Shown: one piece after another, positions 8,273 to 18,075 of the stretch
Position numbering within the stretch: the first letter of the stretch is position 1
Layout: each line of letters opens with the position of its first letter
Source of the DNA: Acidilobaceae archaeon UBA158
GTDB taxonomy: Archaea; Thermoproteota; Thermoprotei_A; Sulfolobales; Acidilobaceae
NCBI GenBank assembly: GCA_002506595.1
Contig: DAXV01000006.1
Location: forward strand, 17,600-59,991
Length of the DNA: 42,392 bases
Reading direction: 5' to 3'
Position numbers and translations under genes: made by a program
Notes under the pieces: generated by a model
What the model was told of the DNA's origin: nothing
Seen by the model: only the letters and a program-made list of their open reading frames with translations
Databases searched by the model: none

Positions 8273-9547
8273 TTATTTATTTTCTGTATTGTTAATAGAG
8301 GGTTTAATAGGTGTAGCACCCATTCCTAACATGACTATTCCTGTGCCTACTTTTGGTATTAGTCCTGCGCTAATGCTTTCTGTAACTCCAAAGAACTTTT
8401 CATCTTCCCCAGTTATGGCTGCATTATAGATTTGATTTATTGTAACTTCAAATGCTGCCCTTGCAATAACACTTGGCTTTTCTCCTACAACTCCTAATCT
8501 TCCTATTTGTCTTATCTTACCTGTCCATGTCATCATATCTGCTACTAACATAACATGCCTTATATCAACATCGAGTCCAGAGTTCTGTAATACATCTAAT
8601 ATTTCCTTTATAATAGCATTTCTACCTGCTTCTATTCCTAAAACTTGAGAAATTTCTACTATATTATTAGTTTCTATCCTCTTCGAATCAACTCCTTTAA
8701 TTTTCATGACTTCAGCTAAATTGCTTCCTTCTGTTAAAATAACATATTCTTTCTTCTTAACTCCATTTTCCTCATAACTCTTTTCCTGTATCATTGTCTT
8801 TTTAATTCCTTTAATACCTTTAAGATAAGTCTTCCTAATTTTAGATATAATTTCATTGAATGCCTTTGTATCATATAGTTCCTCTTCAGGCATAACATCA
8901 TTACTTAATTCAACATTAATTATATTAGAATTGTTTTCATCGATATTAGCTTCTCCTATTTTTAGTTTTTCAATAGCCTCAATTATTTCTTCAGGAGTAA
9001 CGCCTTTATCTTCTAACATATCTCTATCGATTTCTATTTGTATTCTAGGCTCTCCTAATACATATGAAATTTCAGAAACCACATTACTTATTATCGTATA
9101 TTCAATCCTTCTTGCAATTTCTTTGGCCTTTTCCAGATCATTTCTATTTTCCTCATCTAAATAAACTCTCATTATAGGAGTTGATGGCTCATGCCTGGCA
9201 TCAACAATTTCTATTAATCTCGGCAGACCTAATGTAACATCGAATTCCATTAAACCTGCATAATGAAATGTTCTTAATGTCATTTGCGTCCCCGGTTCTC
9301 CTATTGATTGAGCTGCAACCGTACCAACAGGCTCCCCTGGCTGTATCATTGATAATATATAACGCCTAATTGTCTCTTCCACAACATCAATTTTCTTTCT
9401 AATACTAAGATTTGATTTATTCAGTTTTTCAACTAATTCATTGTAAATCTTTTCTGGTAATATTTCTTTTGATGATTTTAATTTAACTTCTAATTCATTA
9501 ATATCTTCTTCAACATCTTTTTCCGCTTTCTTTTTTCTTGGATTCAT
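8273..9547 (-). CDS. rpoA2: DNA-directed RNA polymerase subunit A'' (Rpo1C)
   Basis: C-terminal part of the largest polymerase subunit, separately encoded in archaea. It holds the rest of the trigger loop and the jaw and clamp regions. The 424 residues include QPGEPVGTVAAQSIGEPGTQMTLRTFHYAG, the conserved trigger-loop segment, then RLIEIVDARHEPSTP, and near the end HVMLVADMMTWTGKIRQIGR and GEKPSVIARAAFEVT. It starts at ATG 9547, two bases after the rpoA1 stop, so the two parts are tightly coupled. No truncation or inserted element is visible. Confidence 0.97.
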   Translation of the reverse strand: MNPRKKKAEKDVEEDINELEVKLKSSKEILPEKIYNELVEKLNKSNLSIRKKIDVVEETIRRYILSMIQPGEPVGTVAAQSIGEPGTQMTLRTFHYAGLMEFDVTLGLPRLIEIVDARHEPSTPIMRVYLDEENRNDLEKAKEIARRIEYTIISNVVSEISYVLGEPRIQIEIDRDMLEDKGVTPEEIIEAIEKLKIGEANIDENNSNIINVELSNDVMPEEELYDTKAFNEIISKIRKTYLKGIKGIKKTMIQEKSYEENGVKKKEYVILTEGSNLAEVMKIKGVDSKRIETNNIVEISQVLGIEAGRNAIIKEILDVLQNSGLDVDIRHVMLVADMMTWTGKIRQIGRLGVVGEKPSVIARAAFEVTINQIYNAAITGEDEKFFGVTESISAGLIPKVGTGIVMLGMGATPIKPSINNTENK

Positions 9548-9549
9548 TT

Positions 9550-12216
9550 TTACTCACCTTTAGCCTTTTGAATAATTCTATCTATATTTACTGCCTTACC
9601 ATGATATGTTAACATTGGATCAACTCCATCTTCTCCATACTTAAATTGAATAATGTCTCCAACAGAATCTCTTACAGTACCATCATATGAAATGTATAGG
9701 TCTTGCAAGGCATTTATAAGTCTTCTTTGCATATAACCGCTTTGTGAAGTCTTTACAGCAGTATCTACCAGACCTTCTCTACCTCCAGCAGCATGGAAGA
9801 ATACTTCATAAGGCTTTAATCCAGATCTGAAATTACTTATAATAAATCCTCTTGCTTCTGGAGATAAATCTCCTGGCTTAAATTGTGGTAACGTTCTAGT
9901 CCTAAATCCTCTTGATATTCTTTTGCCTCTTACAGTTTGTTGTCCTAACATGGCTGCCATTTGTGTGATATTAATATCACTACCCCTTGCCCCAGTTCTT
10001 GCCATAATGAATGCATTATTAAATGGGTCCATGTAACTAATTGCTAATTTACCTGCATCGTCTCTTAACTTTTGTAACCTTTGGATTATCTTTAATTCCA
10101 AGCTTTCCTCAGCAGTTCTTCCAGGTATAACCTCTAAATTGCCTTCTTTATAATCATTTATATACTCTTGAATTTCATTTTTTGCCTGTTCTACCATAAT
10201 ATTAATTTTTTCTTTTGCTTCTTTAGGTATTTCGACTTCTCTTAATGATATTGAGAAGCCCTTTATTTCTAACATTCTAATAAACATTCTGAAAACATTG
10301 TCTAAGAACTCTCTAGCTTTATCCGAACCATATTCTAATGTTATATAATGCAATACATTTTCTGGTTGCTCTGCGCCTATAGCATTTTTATCGAAAACTC
10401 CCATAAGAAGTCTCCCATTGCTTATAATATCATATGAATCAAAGAAGCATCTTTCGTTATCGCATTTTAATTCTCCTGCATTAATCTTTGCTCTTCCCTC
10501 GAAATTCAATCCCTCAGGCAAGAAGAGACTTACCAATTGCTTACCAGTCCATAAAGGTTGTGGTTTTATTATAGCAGGCTCTGGCATTTTTCCCTTATAG
10601 TTTGCTGCTGCCATCAATAGCGATACTTCTTCTTTTGTCAATAGAGTCGTTTTAACCGTTAATAGATATGAACCGCTTATATAATCTTGTCTACCCCCTA
10701 TTATGGGACCTCCATATCTTGGAGAAAGTATTTGTTTTTCAACAAGCATTAATTCTTCGGCCTCAGACCTCGCTTCCTCAAGCCTTGGTACATGTAAGTT
10801 CATTTCGTCTCCATCAAAATCAGCATTATAAGGTGCACAATCTAGTAAATTGAGCCTAAATGTACGACCTGGCATTACTCTAACCTTATGTGCCATTATT
10901 GACATTCTATGAAGACTTGGCTGTCTATTAAACAATACAATATCTCCATTTATTAAATGCCTCTCTACTATATCTCCTATTTCCAAGCTTTCTGCTAGCT
11001 GTCTATAATTACGTTGATATCTCAAATCAATTTTCATATTTTGTTTACTCTTATATACAAACATCGCTCCTGGCCAATTATATGGCCCATTTAAAACATA
11101 TTTTCTTGCTTCTTCAATATTATATGGAGTAACAACTATAGGCAAAGTTAATATTTTTGCTATTTCTTCTGGAACTCCTACTTCATCTATGCTAATATAT
11201 GGATCTGGTGAAATAACTGTTCTAGCTGAGAAATTAACTCTCTTACCGTTAAGATTACCCCTTAATCTGCCTTCTTTACCCTTTAATCTTTGAGCTATCG
11301 TTTTTAGTTGTTTTCTACCTCTATGAGAGAGCTGATATATATTAGGTAATTCATTATCTATATATGCTGCAATAACATTTTGTAATGTCTGCCATGCTTC
11401 TTCGACCATGGATTCTGGAGCATTTGATGATAAGAAATTCTTAAGTCTTTCATTTTGTCTCACAATTTCAACTAATGCATGTGTTAAATCATCTTCTGCT
11501 CTTAAACCGTTTTCCATGGTAATAGAAGGTCTTACAGATAGAGGAGGAACTGGTAAAACAGTCAATACCATCCATTCTGGTCTTGCTGCTTTTGGATCTA
11601 CTCCTAACACAATAATATCTTTATCTTGAACTCTCTCTAATCTTTCTCTTATTTCACTGGGCGTTAATCTTATTTCTCCTTCTGGTCTAACTTCATAGAA
11701 TGTAAATGGTTTGATAAACTTTAGCTTATATTGTTTATAGCCACAATGCGGACATTCTGAAACAGATGATGACTGTTTTGCAACTTCATCTGCAAACGTT
11801 TCTGCTAGCACCGGCCATTTTTCCTTTAACTTTAAGTAAATGTTTGTATAGTATGATATCTTTTCATCTGGTAATAGAATTCTACCACAATTTCTACAAG
11901 TTGATTGTAAAATTACATTTATCTTATCTCCTAAATGAGGAAGTAAAACTGGTCTTGCTAAATCAATTTTTCCGAAATGACCTGGGCAATCTTCTCTTGT
12001 GTTTCCACAAACAGGACATCTTTCTCCGGGTTCAATTGCTCCAAAATGAGGATCTCTTACTCCTCCTGATACTGGAGAGCCATCTGCCTCATAAATTTCC
12101 GGCCTAACTACAGTAACTTTTGCCATCTTTCTTATTTCTATTGGACTCAATAGACTAAAATGTATCTTATCGATAAGATATCTTTCAACTTCCTTATAAG
12201 CACTTGCATAGGACAT
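9550..12216 (-). CDS. rpoA1: DNA-directed RNA polymerase subunit A' (Rpo1N)
   Basis: N-terminal 888 residues of the largest subunit, with the catalytic Mg site in NADFDGD (464-470; Asp 466, 468 and 470). Zinc ligands are C67, C70, C77 and H80 (CPVC, CPGHFG) and a second set C107, C110, C155 and C158. GKRVNFSARTVISPDP, RQPSLHRMSIMAH and the bridge-helix region GLVDTAVKTSQSGYMQRRL are all present. The start ATG at 12216 lies two bases beyond the rpoB stop, and two bases separate it from rpoA2, so all three large subunits are made from one transcript. Confidence 0.98.
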   Translation of the reverse strand: MSYASAYKEVERYLIDKIHFSLLSPIEIRKMAKVTVVRPEIYEADGSPVSGGVRDPHFGAIEPGERCPVCGNTREDCPGHFGKIDLARPVLLPHLGDKINVILQSTCRNCGRILLPDEKISYYTNIYLKLKEKWPVLAETFADEVAKQSSSVSECPHCGYKQYKLKFIKPFTFYEVRPEGEIRLTPSEIRERLERVQDKDIIVLGVDPKAARPEWMVLTVLPVPPLSVRPSITMENGLRAEDDLTHALVEIVRQNERLKNFLSSNAPESMVEEAWQTLQNVIAAYIDNELPNIYQLSHRGRKQLKTIAQRLKGKEGRLRGNLNGKRVNFSARTVISPDPYISIDEVGVPEEIAKILTLPIVVTPYNIEEARKYVLNGPYNWPGAMFVYKSKQNMKIDLRYQRNYRQLAESLEIGDIVERHLINGDIVLFNRQPSLHRMSIMAHKVRVMPGRTFRLNLLDCAPYNADFDGDEMNLHVPRLEEARSEAEELMLVEKQILSPRYGGPIIGGRQDYISGSYLLTVKTTLLTKEEVSLLMAAANYKGKMPEPAIIKPQPLWTGKQLVSLFLPEGLNFEGRAKINAGELKCDNERCFFDSYDIISNGRLLMGVFDKNAIGAEQPENVLHYITLEYGSDKAREFLDNVFRMFIRMLEIKGFSISLREVEIPKEAKEKINIMVEQAKNEIQEYINDYKEGNLEVIPGRTAEESLELKIIQRLQKLRDDAGKLAISYMDPFNNAFIMARTGARGSDINITQMAAMLGQQTVRGKRISRGFRTRTLPQFKPGDLSPEARGFIISNFRSGLKPYEVFFHAAGGREGLVDTAVKTSQSGYMQRRLINALQDLYISYDGTVRDSVGDIIQFKYGEDGVDPMLTYHGKAVNIDRIIQKAKGE

Positions 12217-12218
12217 CT

Positions 12219-15200
12219 TTAAGCACCTCCATTTTCTACATTTTCTTTTATTTTATTATCAGAATTTTCATCACTTTTAGATGAATTATTACCTTGTAAT
12301 TCTAATTCACCTGTTATTTTTTTCATTACACTTATTTTATCAGAAACTTTAATCTCGGGCTTCACGCCCATACTAATAATTTCCTGTAAAAATAATTTGA
12401 AAGCATAAGGAACCTTTATAGGCCTTATATCTCCGGAATCTCCATGAATTGGACATTCATAAACTCCTCTCTTGCTATTATACCATGCGATGTGGCCACA
12501 TAAATTACAAACGTGCATCACGTATAAATCGCTATTTTCAAGCATTCTATCTCTGAGCATCATTGTTGCTCCATATCCTACTAAGCAGTCTCTTTCCATT
12601 TCCCCAAATCTTAAACCTCCTTGTCTTGCTTTACCTTCCGTTGGTTGTCTTGTCAATAGTTGAACTTTTCCTGTTGCCCTTGCATGCATCTTATCAGAAA
12701 CCATATGATATAGTCTTTGATAAAATGCAATACCTATTGTTATTGTATTTTCAATAAGCCTTCCTGTTCTCCCATCATACATTACTTCCTTGCTATTGGG
12801 ATCGAATCCTTTCTTAACTAATACTAGTTGCAAATTATTAATATCTTCCTTATAAAATGGCGTGCCATCAACATACCTACCTAATAATGCTCCAGCCTTT
12901 GCTGAAACTAACTCCAATAATTGTCCGACTGTCATTCTTGATGGTATACCATGAGGATTAACTATAATATCTGGGGTTATACCATCTTCTGTATAAGGCA
13001 TATCGTATCTTGGGAATAACATGCCAACAACTCCTTTCTGTCCATGCCTGCTTGCAAACTTATCTCCAAGTTCTGGTATTCTTAAGTCTCTTACTTTAAC
13101 TTTTACTAGCTTGTTTCTTTCAGATGTCTGGCTTATTATAACAGTATCAACTACACCGCTTTCTCCATACCTTAATTGTACACTTGTATCTCTCTTTGAT
13201 AAAACCCCTGGACCAATAACTCTTTCCTCTCCAATAAATCTTGGAGGACTTTCTCTACCAACTAAAACGTCTCCACCCACAACTTCAGCTTCTGGCTCGA
13301 CAATTCCATCAGGTCCTAATTTTGTATAATATTGATCTCCCTTATGATCATATAATTTAGGTGATGGAACTGTTATTCTGTCGCTTAAGCCTCCTGGATA
13401 ATCATTTTCTGTTGCAGCATAAACTCTGAAGAAATGGGCCCTACCTAGGCCCATATCTATACTTGTTTTGTTAAATATAATAGCGTCTTCAATATTATAT
13501 CCAGTAAACGACATAAATGCTACTATAAAGTTCTGTCCAGAAGGTCTTTGATTGTAACCCATCTCCTCTAAGTGCCTTGTTTGAACTATCGGTTTCTGTG
13601 GGTAATGCAATAAATAGCCATGGCTATCCATCCTTAAGTTATAGTTTAAAGCATATATTCCTAATGCCTGCTTTGCCATTGCTGATTGATATGTATTTCT
13701 TGGACTTTGATTATGCTCTAAAAATGGTATAGTTGAGGCAGCAACACCAAATATGCCTGCAACCCATAATTCTAAATGTGTTGTATCTTTATTTATATCT
13801 TCTATACGTTCTGCAACATATGCATTTTCTTCTTCATCTGGATCAATGAATTCAATTATCCCCATTCTAACTAAATTCCAAAAACTTAACTCACCACTTT
13901 TAACTTTATTAATTATTTCTTTTGTAAGTTTAGGCTCACCGTTATCAACAACTATTAAAGGTCTTAATAATCTTCCCTCATCTGTATTTATATAAACTTC
14001 ATTAGAATTCTCTCCTTTTATTAATGAAATGCCTAGTTCAAAGCTTAATTCTCCTTTCCTTCTCATTGCTCTTAATTTCTTAACTAATTCTTCTCCATTT
14101 TCAACGTAACCAATTGGGCTTCCATTTAAAAATACCTTCGCTCCATTGTTTACCAAATTTGCAATGCTATTATTATCCTCTGATGACATCTTTATTATAT
14201 CATCCATTAAAATAACTCCTTGATTTCTCAAAAGCCTTTCTACTTCTTGTTCATCTACTCCTACTGAAATATATGTCATTAAAGCCAAATTCTTGACTAA
14301 ACCACAGTTTATGCCTTCAGGCGTTTCAAATGGACATAATCTGCCCCAATGTGTGCCATGTAAATCTCTTGCTTCGAAATGAGTTTGGCCTCTACTTAAT
14401 GGTGATATAACCCTTCTTAAATGACTCAATAAACTAATCCAATTAGTCCTATCTAATGCTTGACTCACACCAGTTCTATTCTGAGTCCAATTACCTGTTG
14501 CTAATGCTGCTCTTAATCTTTCAGTTATAATATCTGACCTAACCAAAAATCTTAATCTTAATTTTTTGCGTTGGCTTATATATTCTTCTAATTGGCTTGA
14601 TACTGTATTAACAAATTGTTGAAATGCATCTCTAAATATTTCTGCTATTAAATCACCAGCCAACCTTAACCTTTTATTTGAATAATGGTCTTTATCGTCT
14701 TCGCCTCTCTTATTTAAATATAATTGTAAAACCCTATTCGCCATTTCACCTAAGAAATAGGCTTTCTTTTTCCTATCTTCTGGTTTGCTTCCTAAATGCG
14801 GTAAGAATTGATTATCTATGAAATCTTCTGCTCTAGCAATTCTTATCTCTCTAGGCTGACCAGGAGCTAATCTATTTCCTATATATTCTAACGCATCTTC
14901 AGTTGTCTTAATTGTAAAAGCAACCTTTTCAAAGCTTGGTAAAAGTTCCCTTTGCACGTCAGGATCAAAAGAAACAGATGCTGCAATTTCTGCATCTTTT
15001 TCTAATCCTAAGGCTTTCATCATTACAACAAATGGTATTCTATAGCCTAATCTACTCATACTTAATTCAAGTGTACCATCATTCATTCTATCAACTATTA
15101 CTTGTCTTCTTAAACCTAATACAGTTGAAACAACTTTTGCAGTATGTGTTATCTTAGCGGTATTAGCTGTTGAAAGGCCTACAATAATTCTATTAACTGC

Positions 15201-15746
15201 AAGATCCTCTTGCGCAACAATAACTCTTTCGCTACCATTTATGATAAAATATCCACCAGGATCATAAGGATCTTCTCCTATATTAATAAGCTCATCTTCT
15301 TTATATTTAGATATAGGGTCTATTACTGATTTTACCATGATTGGAAAGTCAGCTATTTTTAGCTCTTCTCTTTCTATCTCATTTCCATTTTCAATGAGTG
15401 CCATTTCTAAGTATAATGGTGCAGAGTATGTTAAGTTTCTTATTCTCGCTTCTGTTGGAGTTATTTGATGTGTAAATCCATCAGCTTCTTTAATTTGAGG
15501 ATCCAATATTCTAATCCTACCTAACACGACTCTTATATCAGGCCCTTCTTCACCCATTTCACTTTTCTTAACTTGTTTAAATGCAGGTCTTATTTCTCCA
15601 TAAGAATCTATAATTTTTTGCAATCTCTCTTTAACAAATGAATTAAATGAATCTAGATGTTGCCTAGACAAACCATTTTCATGAAGATACTGCTTAAATA
15701 AAGACCATAAATCGTCCGTATTTAACTTAGACTCTTCAATAGACAA
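12219..15746 (-). CDS. rpoB: DNA-directed RNA polymerase subunit B (Rpo2, undivided)
   Basis: Second-largest subunit, 1175 residues in one piece, unlike the B'/B'' split of many euryarchaea. Landmarks are GGYFIINGSERVIVAQED, RDLHGTHWGRLCPFETPEGINCGL, GYNIEDAIIFNK, KFASRHGQKGVVG, MTVGQLLELVSAKAG, GRTG and RQPTEGKARQGGLRFGEMERDCL. The C-terminal zinc site is C-x2-CG followed by CPIH. The last 30 residues are a polar N/S/E/K tail. The start is a TTG at 15746 with GAGGTG about eight bases upstream. The in-phase alternatives are worse, so the core subunit really does seem to use TTG. Confidence 0.98.
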   Translation of the reverse strand: MSIEESKLNTDDLWSLFKQYLHENGLSRQHLDSFNSFVKERLQKIIDSYGEIRPAFKQVKKSEMGEEGPDIRVVLGRIRILDPQIKEADGFTHQITPTEARIRNLTYSAPLYLEMALIENGNEIEREELKIADFPIMVKSVIDPISKYKEDELINIGEDPYDPGGYFIINGSERVIVAQEDLAVNRIIVGLSTANTAKITHTAKVVSTVLGLRRQVIVDRMNDGTLELSMSRLGYRIPFVVMMKALGLEKDAEIAASVSFDPDVQRELLPSFEKVAFTIKTTEDALEYIGNRLAPGQPREIRIARAEDFIDNQFLPHLGSKPEDRKKKAYFLGEMANRVLQLYLNKRGEDDKDHYSNKRLRLAGDLIAEIFRDAFQQFVNTVSSQLEEYISQRKKLRLRFLVRSDIITERLRAALATGNWTQNRTGVSQALDRTNWISLLSHLRRVISPLSRGQTHFEARDLHGTHWGRLCPFETPEGINCGLVKNLALMTYISVGVDEQEVERLLRNQGVILMDDIIKMSSEDNNSIANLVNNGAKVFLNGSPIGYVENGEELVKKLRAMRRKGELSFELGISLIKGENSNEVYINTDEGRLLRPLIVVDNGEPKLTKEIINKVKSGELSFWNLVRMGIIEFIDPDEEENAYVAERIEDINKDTTHLELWVAGIFGVAASTIPFLEHNQSPRNTYQSAMAKQALGIYALNYNLRMDSHGYLLHYPQKPIVQTRHLEEMGYNQRPSGQNFIVAFMSFTGYNIEDAIIFNKTSIDMGLGRAHFFRVYAATENDYPGGLSDRITVPSPKLYDHKGDQYYTKLGPDGIVEPEAEVVGGDVLVGRESPPRFIGEERVIGPGVLSKRDTSVQLRYGESGVVDTVIISQTSERNKLVKVKVRDLRIPELGDKFASRHGQKGVVGMLFPRYDMPYTEDGITPDIIVNPHGIPSRMTVGQLLELVSAKAGALLGRYVDGTPFYKEDINNLQLVLVKKGFDPNSKEVMYDGRTGRLIENTITIGIAFYQRLYHMVSDKMHARATGKVQLLTRQPTEGKARQGGLRFGEMERDCLVGYGATMMLRDRMLENSDLYVMHVCNLCGHIAWYNSKRGVYECPIHGDSGDIRPIKVPYAFKLFLQEIISMGVKPEIKVSDKISVMKKITGELELQGNNSSKSDENSDNKIKENVENGGA

Positions 15747-15760
15747 AAACTGGCACCTCT

Positions 15761-16015
15761 TTAATAAGAAACAACAACCCTATATGCTTTATATTTACCT
15801 GCTGTTGGTGAATCTCTTTCTATTTCTATTATATCTCCTGGCTTTCCTCCTAAAATCTTAACTACAGGATCATTAATACTAATACGCGGTAATTGCCATG
15901 GCTTAATTCCTAACGACTTTAAAACCTCAACAGATTCCTCTAATGATAATATTCTATGTTTTGGAACTAAATAATGACCTAATATTTTATCTTCTTCCCT
16001 TAATTTTGAAGGCAA
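15761..16015 (-). CDS. rpoH: DNA-directed RNA polymerase subunit H (Rpo5)
   Basis: The 84 residues match archaeal RpoH: HYLVPKHRILSLEE, LGIKPWQLPRISINDPVVKILGGKPGDIIEIERDSPTAGKYKAYRVVV. It is first in the rpoH-rpoB-rpoA1-rpoA2 run, with rpoB 14 bases downstream. The start is a TTG at 16015 with GAGGTGG about nine bases upstream; no in-frame ATG fits. Confidence 0.96.
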   Translation of the reverse strand: MPSKLREEDKILGHYLVPKHRILSLEESVEVLKSLGIKPWQLPRISINDPVVKILGGKPGDIIEIERDSPTAGKYKAYRVVVSY

Positions 16016-16072
16016 ATTTCTATGCCACCTCTCTACTGCAAAAAGTAAAGTTAGAGCCCGGGCTTATTAGTA

Positions 16073-16085
16073 TTATCTTAAAAGG
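16073..16085 (-). promoter_or_regulatory. Likely promoter of the rpoH-rps12 operon
   Basis: Minus-strand CCTTTTAAGATA is a reasonable BRE/TATA sequence that would start transcription near 16050, giving a leader of about 35 bases that contains the rpoH Shine-Dalgarno. A perfect 10-base palindrome, AGCCCGGGCT (16055-16064), lies between the TATA box and the predicted start. Confidence 0.45.
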
Positions 16086-16116
16086 AATTGAGTTGTGGAG
16101 CCCATTATGGGTGTGG

Positions 16117-16225
<109 letters not shown>

Positions 16226-16314
16226 TCCGCTATATTTGTTTCTTGTCTTGGGATTAAAAACACTACTGCAATAAAATCAAAAAGAAATAAATTAATATTC
16301 CTTTATTTAAAAGT

Positions 16315-16755
16315 TTATTGAGATTTCTTAGATCTAGCACAAGCACCTAATCCTTTGGCTATATCGATAAGTATTCCTAAGCCTTGAGCAACATCAGGAT
16401 CTCCTAAAGCTCTCATTAAACCAAGCAAACCTAGTTTTCTTTCTTTTGAAACATCTATATTTCCTAAAGCATTAAATGCACAACTTGTTAAATCTTCCAT
16501 AGCCATCTTAGCTTTTGCATATTGTGTACCGTCAACTTTTTCAATACCTCTCCCCAATGTTGCCAATAAGCCTGCTAATCTCATCAAAACCGGATCATCA
16601 GCAACTGTTAAGAATGTATCGTCTGACTTTTCTGCTAAATAATTTAACAAACCTAGAAGACCGCTCTTTTTAAGAGCTGATATTGAATTTAATAATTGGC
16701 CAATTGTTTGAGCCTGTACTTCAGGAGAAATTTCCTCAACATTATTTTCTGCCAT
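16315..16755 (-). CDS. DUF1641 family protein (second cassette)
   Basis: A 146-residue, largely helical protein with the features of DUF1641: a repeating leucine-rich N-terminal half, then KLGLLGLMRALGDPDVAQGLGILIDIAKGLG, the family's C-terminal signature. DUF1641 proteins are commonly encoded beside FAD oxidoreductases of the SQR/NDH-2 type, and their role is not established. Here it follows such a flavoprotein by 11 bases and starts at ATG 16755 behind GAGGTGA. Two Cys (in LTSCAFNAL and LGACARS) are absent from the first-cassette paralogue at 18076. No membrane helix is evident. Confidence 0.85.
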   Translation of the reverse strand: MAENNVEEISPEVQAQTIGQLLNSISALKKSGLLGLLNYLAEKSDDTFLTVADDPVLMRLAGLLATLGRGIEKVDGTQYAKAKMAMEDLTSCAFNALGNIDVSKERKLGLLGLMRALGDPDVAQGLGILIDIAKGLGACARSKKSQ

Positions 16756-16766
16756 CTTTTCTCACC

Positions 16767-17948
16767 TCAGAATTTTAATGAGTCTATCCAACCTCCATAA
16801 AAGCCTTGCTTTAATAATCTTCCAACAGTGTATTTACCTACAAAATAGCACTTTGGTACATACATACCTTTTTGCTCATCAAACGGAGTTTCACAAGTAC
16901 CAAGCCATCCTCTTTCTCCGGCATAACCAACACACGTTACTGGACTATATGGCTGTGCTGGAGCAAATCCAGTTAAATCAGCAATTATGTTTCCTGTTGC
17001 AGTTATAGCCATAGATTCCACGAATACTCCAGCCAATCCAATTCCTATAGTTGGTAAGCTATGCTCTCCTGCCATATAAACATCATCATATTGTGGATGC
17101 CTCATGGTTCTCGGCATAGCTGGAGACCATCTAGGATCTTGTTTAAATACAAAGCCTTCACTGTTTTCTAATGCCTTTGGTAATCTTGCTGGAGGTACCT
17201 TAACTAATAAGTCGTATTTGAATTCGCCTGAACTTGTAACAACTGTTTTCTTTTGCACATCAACTTCTCTTAGCTTTGCATTAGGTACATATTCTACTCC
17301 ATATTCATCTAAAGTTTCCTTTAAAAACCTTGATATTTCAGGACCTAATCCTCCATTTGGAACTGGCATTATAGGTGCTGGTATTGGATCTAACAAAGTA
17401 ACTTTAACTTTCTTACCTCTTTGTTTCATATATAAGGAAAGCATAGGCGCAGCTTCATATGGATATATTCCACATCTATATGGAAATTCCGGAACCAATA
17501 ATACTATATTTGAACCATCTTTTACTTGACTTAATGCCTTTCTCATTTCTAATGCTCCTTCTAATGTGAAGTTATGTACTCCATCTTTATCTAAACCTGG
17601 ATACGCATTCCATCCTTGATCTGTACCTAATGATACAATCAAATAATCGTACTGATATTTACCTTTTGCACCTATAACTGTTCTATTAGCTGCATCTATT
17701 TTAGTAATTTCATCAACTGCAGTTTTAATTCCATATTTTTCCATGTTAACTATCGGTGCTCTAGTATCTTCAGGCTCTCCATAATTAAATGCAACGTCAA
17801 AGAATAAAGGAGGCATATAATGAAATCCATCTTTGTTTACAACTAGTACTTCAGCATCTATATTTTTCTTTTTAATTTGTTCCGTCAATCTTTTTGCTGA
17901 GATATAACCGCCTATTCCACCGCCAGCAATAACAATTTTTTTAGTCAA
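16767..17948 (-). CDS. SQR-like FAD/NAD(P)-dependent oxidoreductase (second cassette)
   Basis: A 393-residue flavoprotein of the sulfide:quinone reductase/type II NADH dehydrogenase superfamily. It has the dinucleotide motif GGGIGG (9-14) and VSLGTD near 106. Residues 157-166 (YRCGIYPYEA, Cys159) match the SQR redox-cysteine region. Further Cys lie at 339, 352 and 367. Where SQR usually has a GD flavin motif, it reads YMAGEHSLPTIGIG, and the C-terminus lacks an obvious membrane anchor. It may oxidise sulfide or another sulfur species and reduce quinone, but the exact substrate is not determined. Start TTG 17948 has GGTGA seven bases upstream. It is likely cotranscribed with the DUF1641 gene at 16315. 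Confidence 0.8.
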   Translation of the reverse strand: MTKKIVIAGGGIGGYISAKRLTEQIKKKNIDAEVLVVNKDGFHYMPPLFFDVAFNYGEPEDTRAPIVNMEKYGIKTAVDEITKIDAANRTVIGAKGKYQYDYLIVSLGTDQGWNAYPGLDKDGVHNFTLEGALEMRKALSQVKDGSNIVLLVPEFPYRCGIYPYEAAPMLSLYMKQRGKKVKVTLLDPIPAPIMPVPNGGLGPEISRFLKETLDEYGVEYVPNAKLREVDVQKKTVVTSSGEFKYDLLVKVPPARLPKALENSEGFVFKQDPRWSPAMPRTMRHPQYDDVYMAGEHSLPTIGIGLAGVFVESMAITATGNIIADLTGFAPAQPYSPVTCVGYAGERGWLGTCETPFDEQKGMYVPKCYFVGKYTVGRLLKQGFYGGWIDSLKF

Positions 17949-17983
17949 GACTATTCACCAATCCTATTTAATTATCATTTAAT

Positions 17984-17998
17984 AGATTTTAAAAATCT
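17984..17998. promoter_or_regulatory. Promoter with palindrome upstream of the second flavoprotein cassette
   Basis: AGATTTT-A-AAAATCT is a perfect 15-base palindrome that itself forms the TATA-like TTTTAAAA on the minus strand, 36-50 bases before the TTG start. It shows the second cassette can be transcribed separately from the dsrE operon. An operator role is only possible; AT-rich palindromes arise easily. Confidence 0.4.
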
Positions 17999-18075
17999 TT
18001 CTAATGAGATGTATTATATTTAGAGAAAAGAAGTTAATAAAAATTATTAATTAATATTAACAAATAAAAGATTTG

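Noticed and set aside
12472..15157. Several 60-100 codon rightward frames opposite rpoB
   Set aside because: They are all antisense to conserved polymerase codons and low in complexity; none has a ribosome site or a recognisable protein.
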